Assembly (NCBI RefSeq): GCF_947504135.1
Contig: NZ_CANNGG010000001.1
Coordinates: forward strand, 310,001-374,000
DNA length: 64,000 nucleotides
Source of the DNA: an uncultured Tenacibaculum sp.
GTDB lineage: Bacteria > Bacteroidota > Bacteroidia > Flavobacteriales > Flavobacteriaceae
Direction of reading: 5' to 3'
Made by a program: the position numbers and the translations under genes. Below are positions 35,248 to 42,703 of the stretch, one piece after another. The notes under the pieces were generated by a model that saw nothing but the letters and a program-made list of their open reading frames with translations, was not told where the DNA came from and did no database searches. The stretch's first letter is position 1, and each line of letters begins with the position of its first letter.

Positions 35248-36593
35248 AAACCAATAATTATTTTGGCTATTGAAAAGTAGATTAAGATTCCAAAAATATC
35301 ATTACTTGTTGTAATAAAAGGTCCTGTAGCAATAGCTGGATCTATGCCTCTTTTATCTAAAAATAAAGGAATAAAAGTACCCACTAAACCAGCTACAATA
35401 ATTACTGCAAATAAAGAAGATGAAATAGCAGAGGCAATTGTTATATCTCCTTTCCAAACCCAAATAAAGAAAAACAAAATAATAGCTAAAACAAGTCCGT
35501 TTACAGCAGCTAAAGACATTTCTTTTAATAACCTATTAGTAACACTTCCTTTTACATCATCATTAGCTAAGCCTTGAACAATAATGGCAGAAGATTGTAC
35601 GCCTACATTACCAGCCATAGCAGCAATAAGAGGTGTAAACATAAAGAGAACAGCATTATCTTCTAAAGCACCTTCAAAAAAACCCATAATTCTTGCTGCT
35701 CCAATACCTCCAATTAAACCTAAGAATAACCATGGTAATCGAGCTCGCGTTAATTGTAAAATGCTATCTTCGGAGTCAACATCTTGAGTAATACCTGCGG
35801 CTAATTGATAATCTTTTTCAGCTTCTTCTTTAATTACATCAACAATATCATCAATAGTAATTCTACCTACCAAAACACCTAATTCATCCACAACAGGAAT
35901 AGCTTCTAGGTCATATTTACGCATAATATTAGCTACCTCTTCTGCTTTGTCATGAACATGAACAAAATCTACTTTTGGAATGTAGACATCTGAAATTTTA
36001 GAACGAGTAGACGCCATTAACAAGTCTTTCAAAGACAAACGTCCTTTTAGCTTACCTTCATCATCAACTACATAAATAGAATGAACTCTAGTAACCTCTT
36101 CTGCCTGCAGTCGCATTTTTTTAACACAAGTAAGCACATTCCAATTCTCATTAACTTTTACAAGCTCTTTTGCCATTAAACCTCCAGCAGAGTCTTCATC
36201 ATAACGAAGTAGCTCTACAATTTCTTTAGCGTGCTCTCTGTCTTCAATTTTTTGAATAACAGCTTGTTTTCGCTCTTCAGGAAGTTCGGCAATAACATCG
36301 GCAGCATCATCGGTATCAAGTTCATTAACCTCTTCGGCAATTTCTTTGGCAGAAAGTTGTTCAAAAACTTTTTCACGAACCTCTTCATCAACTTCCATTA
36401 ATACATCTGAAGTTGTTTCGCTATCTAATAAACGTATAATGTAAACTGCTTCTTCAAAAGTGAGTTCATCTAAAACTTCAGCAATATCAGCATAGTGAAT
36501 ATCTGAAAAAACTTCAGAAAGAGCTGTGTCTTTTTGTTGCTGAATCAGTTCTTTTACGTTTTCTAATAAGTCTTTTGTGATTTCTAGTGCCAT
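35244..36593 (-). CDS. mgtE: Magnesium transporter MgtE
   Basis: A 449-residue Mg2+ channel. An acidic N-terminal superhelical domain (residues 1-125, with LDTDDAADVIAELPEE) is followed by two CBS domains (130-250) that sense cytosolic Mg2+. A five-helix pore domain comes last, with PLIAAMAGNVGVQSSAI and TSNDIFGILIYF. The ATG at 36593 is used (MALEITKD); the TTG three codons upstream is less likely. It is downstream of rsmA, 87 bases away, on the same strand. Confidence 0.95.
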   Translation of the reverse strand: MALEITKDLLENVKELIQQQKDTALSEVFSDIHYADIAEVLDELTFEEAVYIIRLLDSETTSDVLMEVDEEVREKVFEQLSAKEIAEEVNELDTDDAADVIAELPEERKQAVIQKIEDREHAKEIVELLRYDEDSAGGLMAKELVKVNENWNVLTCVKKMRLQAEEVTRVHSIYVVDDEGKLKGRLSLKDLLMASTRSKISDVYIPKVDFVHVHDKAEEVANIMRKYDLEAIPVVDELGVLVGRITIDDIVDVIKEEAEKDYQLAAGITQDVDSEDSILQLTRARLPWLFLGLIGGIGAARIMGFFEGALEDNAVLFMFTPLIAAMAGNVGVQSSAIIVQGLANDDVKGSVTNRLLKEMSLAAVNGLVLAIILFFFIWVWKGDITIASAISSSLFAVIIVAGLVGTFIPLFLDKRGIDPAIATGPFITTSNDIFGILIYFSIAKIIIGF

Positions 36594-36680
36594 TACTTGC
36601 AATTTTGCTCGATTATCGAGGTTTTGAATATGTTGAAATCTAATTCAAAAAGAAGACTTGTTCTTGTCTAAAAAGGACTC

Positions 36681-37484
36681 TTAACTATTATTTTGAGCTA
36701 TTTTTTGTGTCAACTCAATGAATTTTTGTACCGATAATTGTTCGGGACGCATCGCAAATATAGGGTCTTCTTTTAAGCTATCCGAAAGATTGAAAGATTT
36801 TAAGCTTGAACGTAACATTTTTCTTCGTTGATTGAAAGCAGTTTTTACGACTCTAAAGAATAATTTTTCATCTACAGGAAGTGTGTAATTTTCTTTTCTG
36901 ATAAGACGAATAACTCCAGAATCTACTTTTGGAGGAGGATTAAAAACAGAAGGAGGTACGGTAAATAAGTATTCAGCATTGTAAAAAGCTTGTGTTAATA
37001 CCGAGAGTATTCCGTAGGTTTTGCTTCCTTCTTTTTCTGCAATTCGTTGAGCAACTTCCTTTTGAAACATTCCTGAAAACTCAGGAACAAATTCGCGGTT
37101 TTCAATCGCTTTAAAAACGATTTGAGAAGAAATGTTATAAGGAAAGTTACCAATAATGGCTACTTGTTGCTTATCAAATATTTTGGTAAAGTCTTTTTTT
37201 AAAAAATCACCTTCAATAATGGTAAACTTCTCTTTTGAAGTGTCTAACTTAATATGTTCAACAGGAAAGGTGTCTTGTAAATAGGCTACCGATTCTGAAT
37301 CTAGTTCCATTACGGTAACCTTAGTTTTTTTTTCTAATAAATACTTTGTTAAAACCCCCATTCCAGGACCAATTTCTAATACATTATCGTATCCGTTTTC
37401 GGTTAAAGTATCAGCTATTTTTTTTGCAATGTTTTCATCGTTTAAAAAATGCTGTCCTAAATGTTTTTTAGCTCTTACGGTCAT
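36681..37484 (-). CDS. rsmA: 16S rRNA dimethyladenosine transferase
   Basis: A 267-residue enzyme that dimethylates A1518 and A1519 of 16S rRNA. Motifs: [15 protein letters not shown] at the start, SAM-binding [12 protein letters not shown], and the catalytic loop [13 protein letters not shown]. The C-terminal domain has [15 protein letters not shown] and [12 protein letters not shown]. Length is normal. It is the third gene in a probable operon with the two small genes upstream. Confidence 0.97.
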   Translation of the reverse strand: MTVRAKKHLGQHFLNDENIAKKIADTLTENGYDNVLEIGPGMGVLTKYLLEKKTKVTVMELDSESVAYLQDTFPVEHIKLDTSKEKFTIIEGDFLKKDFTKIFDKQQVAIIGNFPYNISSQIVFKAIENREFVPEFSGMFQKEVAQRIAEKEGSKTYGILSVLTQAFYNAEYLFTVPPSVFNPPPKVDSGVIRLIRKENYTLPVDEKLFFRVVKTAFNQRRKMLRSSLKSFNLSDSLKEDPIFAMRPEQLSVQKFIELTQKIAQNNS

Positions 37485-37496
37485 TCTTTATTGTAT

Positions 37497-37685
37497 CTAT
37501 TTGGTTGGTGGTTTTATTGTTAAGGCTATAAAAGTTAGTCCAAAACCTATCCCGCTAATTACTCCACTAATGGTTTCCCAAGGGTTATTATCATAAGTGT
37601 AATATCCCATAACACCACCTAAAGTTGCTATGAGTATTCCTACGATTATGAGTAGTTTTTTCTTTTGATAGATTTTTTCTTTCAT
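37497..37685 (-). CDS. Small two-helix membrane protein
   Basis: A 62-residue protein with a basic start (KEKIYQKKK), then two hydrophobic helices (about 10-28 and 39-57) joined by a polar loop containing YDNNPWE. Tight spacing (12 bases to rsmA, 3 from the DUF4286 gene) argues that it is real. No family recognised. Confidence 0.65.
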   Translation of the reverse strand: MKEKIYQKKKLLIIVGILIATLGGVMGYYTYDNNPWETISGVISGIGFGLTFIALTIKPPTK

Positions 37686-37688
37686 CTT

Positions 37689-38018
37689 TTAGTTGCTATT
37701 CACTGTAGGATAAAACTCATTAACCACTTTCAGTTCTGTACGGAATGCTAGCATTTTATCTGCAAACTTTTTTAATCCATCGTTACGTAATTTCTCTGCA
37801 CTGTGTTTGTAGTAGTTGTCCAAATCTTCACGAGTTCTTGCTGTATATTGAATAGAATAGGTAATTCCTCCCATTTCTTCTTCTACTAGGACTTGCGTCA
37901 TTTTTGCGCTGATAAAATGTCCTGTTGCTAACACTTCAGGAATATGGCTTTCTATCCAAGTTAACCATTCAGCATGGATACTTTCGTCTATATTTACGGT
38001 CACGTTGTATATGTACAT
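37689..38018 (-). CDS. DUF4286 family protein
   Basis: A 109-residue soluble protein with a ferredoxin-like (ABM dimeric barrel type) pattern: strand YIYNVTVNID, helix EWLTWIESHIPEVLATG, strands, then a second helix with YYKHSAEKLRNDGLKKF. It matches DUF4286, a Bacteroidota family usually next to rsmA. No active-site residue stands out and the function is unknown. Confidence 0.85.
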   Translation of the reverse strand: MYIYNVTVNIDESIHAEWLTWIESHIPEVLATGHFISAKMTQVLVEEEMGGITYSIQYTARTREDLDNYYKHSAEKLRNDGLKKFADKMLAFRTELKVVNEFYPTVNSN

Positions 38019-38110
38019 CTTTTTTAATAATTTAAATGAGTAGATAAATTAATGTATTAAATAAGGCTTTGGTTAAGTATACTTAATTGATAAACAATAA
38101 AATATTTACG

Positions 38111-39889
38111 TTAATTAATATCGTCTCCTCTTAGTTTTCTAAACTTTTTACGAGCTTCTACTAAATAGATGCTCGAAGGGTGGTCAAAAATAATCTTTTG
38201 ATAGTATTCTTTCGCCTTTTCAAGGTTATTTAATTCGTTGTTGTATAATTCTGCCATGTAGTAATATACATCATCAACATAAATTCCTTTTTTATCTAAG
38301 GCTATGATTTTAGCATAATTTAAAATAGCTTCATCAAATAGCTTCTTTTTAATAAATAACTGAGCTTGTTTAAATAAGGCTTCGTCTTCAATAGCTTGTC
38401 CTCTATAAGTTGTAATAATTTCACTTAAAACAACAATAGCTTCGTCGTTTTTATTCTGAAAAGCTAACAAATCGGCTTTAGCATATTCTTTCAATCCAGA
38501 AGATATACTGTCTTTAGGTTCGTTGTCTGAAATAGTTAAAAACAGGTTTGCTGCATCGTTGGCAATAAGTTGAGATGCTGACCCTTTTAAAACTTTTAGT
38601 TGTGCTTTAGCCCATTTAAAGTCGTTTTTAAAGTAAGATGCTTGGGCTACCTTAAAACGAGCTTCTTGCCCAATATTATGATTTTTAAATAATGTTTGTA
38701 CTTGTGAATAATAAATGAGAGCTTTATTGAATTTACCCATGTACACTAAAACATCTCCCAACTTTAATTTTATAGAAGCTTTTATAAACCTTGAGTTAGA
38801 AAAATCTAAAGATTTTTGTAGAATAACTTCAGCTTCTTCAGGGGTGTTTTTGGTAAAGGTTAAATAATCGGCATAAGCTATTTGAGTGAATAATGTTTTT
38901 GAATTTATACCGTATTCTTTAAAAATAGCATCAAAACGTTGTTCTATGTCTGGTTGATTTGTGTCTATAGCTATTCTCAGATTGTTGTTTATTGCAGTAA
39001 ATTTATCTCTTGGATAATTGGTGTTTTCTATGATAAGATCAAAACATTCTTTCGCGGTTTCGTAGTCTTTATTTTCCAAAGCTAATTTACCAACTTCATT
39101 AATTTTATTTAAATTATCAGGATCTCTAGCAAATAATGCTTTGCTTTGAATAAGTGCTTTGCTGTATTGTTTTTGTCTAATAAATAACCAAGAAAGTAAA
39201 TCGTTCCATATGTCTTTGGGGTTGCTTATAGATCTTTTTAATAAAGCTTTTTTGAACAGAATGTTATTTTCATCCTCGCTATCATCAGTTAAGTATTTGC
39301 CAGCATAACGTTTAACATTGTTGAGGTAGCCTTCGTTCTTATCAACCAAATCGATGTATGATTCGAACATTTGTTTAAAATCGCCTTTCTCACCATAAAT
39401 TTGAGCCATTTGAAAACCATAATTAGCTTTCGGATTTATATCCATTATTTTTTGAAAGGTTTCAATAGCCAAATCTAGTTTGCTATAATTTTTAAACATA
39501 CCTGCAATTAAAGCCCCGTAATTAGCCTTGTTATTAATGGACTGTATTGCTAGTTGATAGTGTTTGTTTGCAGTGTCTATTTTTTCTTGACGTTCAAAAT
39601 TATGACCAAGAACAACATGCAAATAAGCTAAATTTGGTTTTTCTTTTAACTTTTGAAAAAGAAGATCTTCAGCTACTGTAAATTGTTCAGTTTCTTGGTA
39701 GCAAGTAATTAATCTTTCTAAATAAGTAGTATTATAAGGACTTTGGTTGTATAACTCTTTATATAACTGAATTGCTTTTTCATATTCATTATTTCTAAAA
39801 TAATTTTCAGCAATGATAAATTCGTTTTGCTGTGCGTGACAAAACAAACTAAATATCAGTAAATTAAATAGAATAACGGCTCTTTTCAT
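38111..39889 (-). CDS. Exported TPR-repeat protein
   Basis: A 592-residue protein with a Sec signal peptide (ending FCHAQ) and TPR-like helical repeats over nearly all its length (for example YFRNNEYEKAIQLYKELY at about 31-48 and KEYYQKIIFDHPSSIYLVEA near the end). It should be a periplasmic scaffold. The context (DUF4286, rsmA and mgtE downstream) is common in Flavobacteria. No enzyme domain is visible; partners are unknown. Confidence 0.85.
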   Translation of the reverse strand: MKRAVILFNLLIFSLFCHAQQNEFIIAENYFRNNEYEKAIQLYKELYNQSPYNTTYLERLITCYQETEQFTVAEDLLFQKLKEKPNLAYLHVVLGHNFERQEKIDTANKHYQLAIQSINNKANYGALIAGMFKNYSKLDLAIETFQKIMDINPKANYGFQMAQIYGEKGDFKQMFESYIDLVDKNEGYLNNVKRYAGKYLTDDSEDENNILFKKALLKRSISNPKDIWNDLLSWLFIRQKQYSKALIQSKALFARDPDNLNKINEVGKLALENKDYETAKECFDLIIENTNYPRDKFTAINNNLRIAIDTNQPDIEQRFDAIFKEYGINSKTLFTQIAYADYLTFTKNTPEEAEVILQKSLDFSNSRFIKASIKLKLGDVLVYMGKFNKALIYYSQVQTLFKNHNIGQEARFKVAQASYFKNDFKWAKAQLKVLKGSASQLIANDAANLFLTISDNEPKDSISSGLKEYAKADLLAFQNKNDEAIVVLSEIITTYRGQAIEDEALFKQAQLFIKKKLFDEAILNYAKIIALDKKGIYVDDVYYYMAELYNNELNNLEKAKEYYQKIIFDHPSSIYLVEARKKFRKLRGDDIN

Positions 39890-39963
39890 TTATCAAAAAT
39901 ACTGAACATAATTGTTAAAATACTATTAAAAGAGGTGCTTTTTTGAAAAGGATTGTAACATTT

Positions 39964-39979
39964 TGGCACGAACTTTGTC
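39964..39979 (+). promoter_or_regulatory. Sigma-54-like promoter before a 47-codon gene
   Basis: TGGCACG-AACT-TTGTC matches the sigma-54 consensus TGGCACG-N4-TTGCW except for T in place of C at the -12 GC. The GG and GT are spaced correctly (12 bases apart). The predicted start lies about 20 bases before the ATG at 40011. Confidence 0.55.
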
Positions 39980-40010
39980 TTATTGGTAAAACAACTAAAC
40001 AATGTAAATT

Positions 40011-40154
40011 ATGAAAAACTTTACTACACAATACGAGATAGCAAAGCAGAATGCAAATGAGTTTATGAGAAAAGGTCAAATAACTCAATATTTTGAAGCA
40101 TTGCTTGAAATGAACAAATACAAGAGATTAATGGTAGCGGTAGTTGCCAACTAA
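40011..40154 (+). CDS. Small 47-residue protein, unknown
   Basis: An ATG-to-TAA frame of 47 codons whose translation is not low complexity: MKNFTTQYEIAKQNANEFM at the start and KYKRLMVAVVAN at the end. It looks like two amphipathic helices (about 6-20 and 23-40) and a short hydrophobic C-terminus. A sigma-54-like promoter precedes it and a terminator follows, so it is an independent unit. It has no signal peptide. I think similar short proteins occur in other Flavobacteria, but cannot verify this. Confidence 0.7.
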   Translation: MKNFTTQYEIAKQNANEFMRKGQITQYFEALLEMNKYKRLMVAVVAN

Positions 40155-40186
40155 ACATATTTTTTTTCAATGGGGATTGATTAATT

Positions 40187-40225
40187 AAAAATCCCAAGCA
40201 TCGTAATTGAGGCTTGGGATTTTTT
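40187..40225. terminator. Bidirectional terminator between the small gene and serS
   Basis: AAAAATCCCAAGC pairs with GCTTGGGATTTTTT around a twelve-base loop. It serves the plus-strand small gene and the minus-strand serS. Confidence 0.85.
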
Positions 40226-40246
40226 CATTTTTATAGCGAAGATTGA

Positions 40247-41521
40247 CTAATCAATCATATCAAAACCACAGTAAGGAACTAATACTTCAGGAATTTTAAT
40301 TCCGTTTTCAGTTTGGTAATTCTCTAAAATACCAGCCAACACACGAGGTAAGGCTAAAGAGCTTCCGTTTAAAGTGTGTACTAATTGACTCTTTCCTTCT
40401 TTATTTTTGAAACGTAACTTTAAACGATTTGCTTGAAAAGTCTCAAAATTTGAAGCAGAACTAATTTCTAACCAACGTTCTTGAGCAGTTGAGTATAATT
40501 CAAAATCAAAAGTTAAGGCAGAAGTAAATCCTGTATCACCACCACATAAACGTAAAATACGATACGGTAATTTTAATTCACGTAAAATTTCCTTGATATG
40601 TTCTACCATTCCGTTTAAGGCATTGTAAGAATTATCAGGGTGCTCAACACGAACAATTTCTACTTTATCAAATTGATGTAAACGATTTAATCCACGAACA
40701 TGTGCTCCGTAGCTTCCCGCTTCACGACGAAAACAAGGGGTGTAACCAGTTACAGTAATTGGTAAATCATTTTCTTGTACGATTTCATCTCTAAACATAT
40801 TGGTTACTGGAACTTCAGCTGTAGGAATTAAGTATAAGTTATCTCCAGTTACATGATACATTTGTCCTTCTTTGTCAGGTAACTGACCCGTACCAAAACC
40901 AGAAGCTTCATTTACCAAATGAGGAACTTGTACTTCATTATAACCAGCCGCTGTATTCTTGTCTAAGAAATAGTTGATTAAAGCACGTTGTAAACGAGCT
41001 CCTTTTCCTTTATATACAGGAAAACCAGCACCTGTAATTTTTACACCTAATTCAAAATCGATGATATCGTATTTCTTAGCTAATTCCCAGTGAGGTAACG
41101 CATTTTCTCCTAAATCAGGAATAATTCCTTCTTTAAAAACTTCTTCATTATCTTCTTCATTCTTTCCTGCTTTTACAGAAGCATGCGGAATGTTAGGAAT
41201 TTGATATAATAACTCGTTTAATTTATCAGCAGCAGCGTTTAACTCTTCAGTTAATTGTTTAGATTCCTCTTTTAATTCACCTGTTTTTGCTTTTAGTTGA
41301 TTCGCTTCTTCAACTTTACCAGATTTAAAAAGACCACCAATTTCCTTGGATATTTTGTTAGATTCAGCCAATATATTGTCTAACGAAACTTGTGTAGCTC
41401 TACGTGTTTCATCAGTAGTTAATACTTCTTCAATAATTGCTTTGGCATCAGCAAAATTACGTTTTGCTAATCCGTCTAAAACAGTTTGTTTGTTTTCTCT
41501 AATAAACTGAACCTGTAACAT
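40247..41521 (-). CDS. serS: Seryl-tRNA synthetase
   Basis: A 424-residue class II synthetase. The N-terminal 110 residues form the long coiled-coil arm that grips the tRNA-Ser variable loop. The catalytic domain shows motif 2 (CFRREAGSYGAHVRGLNR) and motif 3 (NGSSLALPRVLAGILENYQ). The start is ATG 41521 (MLQVQFIREN); an extension upstream would cross the promoter. It lies downstream of ribF on the same strand but has its own promoter. Confidence 0.97.
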   Translation of the reverse strand: MLQVQFIRENKQTVLDGLAKRNFADAKAIIEEVLTTDETRRATQVSLDNILAESNKISKEIGGLFKSGKVEEANQLKAKTGELKEESKQLTEELNAAADKLNELLYQIPNIPHASVKAGKNEEDNEEVFKEGIIPDLGENALPHWELAKKYDIIDFELGVKITGAGFPVYKGKGARLQRALINYFLDKNTAAGYNEVQVPHLVNEASGFGTGQLPDKEGQMYHVTGDNLYLIPTAEVPVTNMFRDEIVQENDLPITVTGYTPCFRREAGSYGAHVRGLNRLHQFDKVEIVRVEHPDNSYNALNGMVEHIKEILRELKLPYRILRLCGGDTGFTSALTFDFELYSTAQERWLEISSASNFETFQANRLKLRFKNKEGKSQLVHTLNGSSLALPRVLAGILENYQTENGIKIPEVLVPYCGFDMID

Positions 41522-41542
41522 CTTTTTAATTTTTAAGAAAAG

Positions 41543-41573
41543 CAAAGATAAAAGAAGCAACAGACTTAAGCAA
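41543..41573 (-). promoter_or_regulatory. Promoter of serS
   Basis: On the minus strand a TTG (41573-41571) and TATCTTTG (41550-41543) are separated by 20 bases. The leader would be about 17 bases. Confidence 0.6.
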
Positions 41574-41575
41574 TG

Positions 41576-42511
41576 CTAGAGGCTAATTGTTTTGAGGTAG
41601 TTTAAAGAAGTTTCTTTGTCTTTTTTAAGTTGTGATATTAAATCGGGAACAGAATCGAACTTTTGTTCATCTCTTAAAAAGTATAACAGTTCAATGGTTA
41701 ACTCTTTATCATATAGGTTTTGGTTGAAATCAAAAAAGTGGACTTCAATGGTTTGGTATTCGCCATCAACAGTAGGACGATTTCCAATATTCATCATTCC
41801 GTAAACAGAAGCATTGTGTATAGTTGATTTGACAACGTAAACTCCAGTTTTAGGAATCAATTTATACTCTTCAAAAACATCAATATTAGCAGTAGGAAAT
41901 CCTATTTTGCCGCCTAATTGTTTGCCGTTTACAACTTTTCCTGTGAGAGAAAAGTTATATCCTAAATAGTTGTTAGCGGTTTTTAACTGACCGTTAGCAA
42001 GTGCTTTTCTAATTTTGGTAGAGCTTACAGAAACTTCATCAATATCTTGAGCAGGAATTTCTTCCACCGTAAAATCGTATAAATGAGAATATTCGGTTAG
42101 TTGTTCAATGTTTCCTTCTCTATTTTTTCCGAAGTGATGATCGTATCCAATGATTAATTTAGAAATGTTTAGTCGATTCACTAGAACATCTCGAACAAAG
42201 TCTAAAGCAGTAAGTCTTGAAAACTCTTTACTAAACGGATGAATGATTAAATAATCTAATCCCAATTTTTCAAGATGTTGTGCACGTTCATCAATTGTAT
42301 TAATCAATTTGATAGAAACGTCTTTTTGTAACACCATTCTAGGATGTGGAAAAAAGGTAAGTAATACTGATTTTTTTTCGCTAGATTTTGCTTCATGCAC
42401 CAGTTTCTCAATAATTTTTTGATGCCCAATGTGCACGCCATCGAAAGTACCAATGGTAACTATTGTTTTTTGAGTAGGGGTGAAGTCAAAAATAGAATGT
42501 GTAATTTCCAA
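41576..42511 (-). CDS. ribF: Bifunctional riboflavin kinase/FAD synthetase
   Basis: A 311-residue enzyme that phosphorylates riboflavin to FMN and adenylylates FMN to FAD. The FAD synthetase half has IGTFDGVHIGHQ and SSTKIRKAL; the flavokinase half begins near residue 180 with GKQLGGKIGFPTANI and has GVYVV. No ATG precedes the first motif. The TTG at 42511 (MEITHSIFDF) gives the usual N-terminus; the TTG at 42532 lies in the -7 box. This is therefore a TTG-started gene. Confidence 0.94.
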   Translation of the reverse strand: MEITHSIFDFTPTQKTIVTIGTFDGVHIGHQKIIEKLVHEAKSSEKKSVLLTFFPHPRMVLQKDVSIKLINTIDERAQHLEKLGLDYLIIHPFSKEFSRLTALDFVRDVLVNRLNISKLIIGYDHHFGKNREGNIEQLTEYSHLYDFTVEEIPAQDIDEVSVSSTKIRKALANGQLKTANNYLGYNFSLTGKVVNGKQLGGKIGFPTANIDVFEEYKLIPKTGVYVVKSTIHNASVYGMMNIGNRPTVDGEYQTIEVHFFDFNQNLYDKELTIELLYFLRDEQKFDSVPDLISQLKKDKETSLNYLKTISL

Positions 42512-42529
42512 GGTTACAATAAATTTAAG

Positions 42530-42537
42530 CAAAAATA
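42530..42537 (-). promoter_or_regulatory. -7 promoter box of ribF
   Basis: The minus strand reads TATTTTTG. Its position rules out the more upstream TTG as start of ribF and predicts a leader of about 13 bases. Confidence 0.5.
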
Positions 42538-42703
42538 CAATTTGTATAAGAGGATAAATAATATTTCAAGAATAAAATCTAAAATTCAGATTTAGTAAAA
42601 AAAATATCTAATTAATTAATAAAATAGTAAAAAAGAACACAGTATATTTCGTAAATGAAAAAAAATTGTATTTTGCAAAGCAGTTAACAAATTATTTTAC
42701 ATT

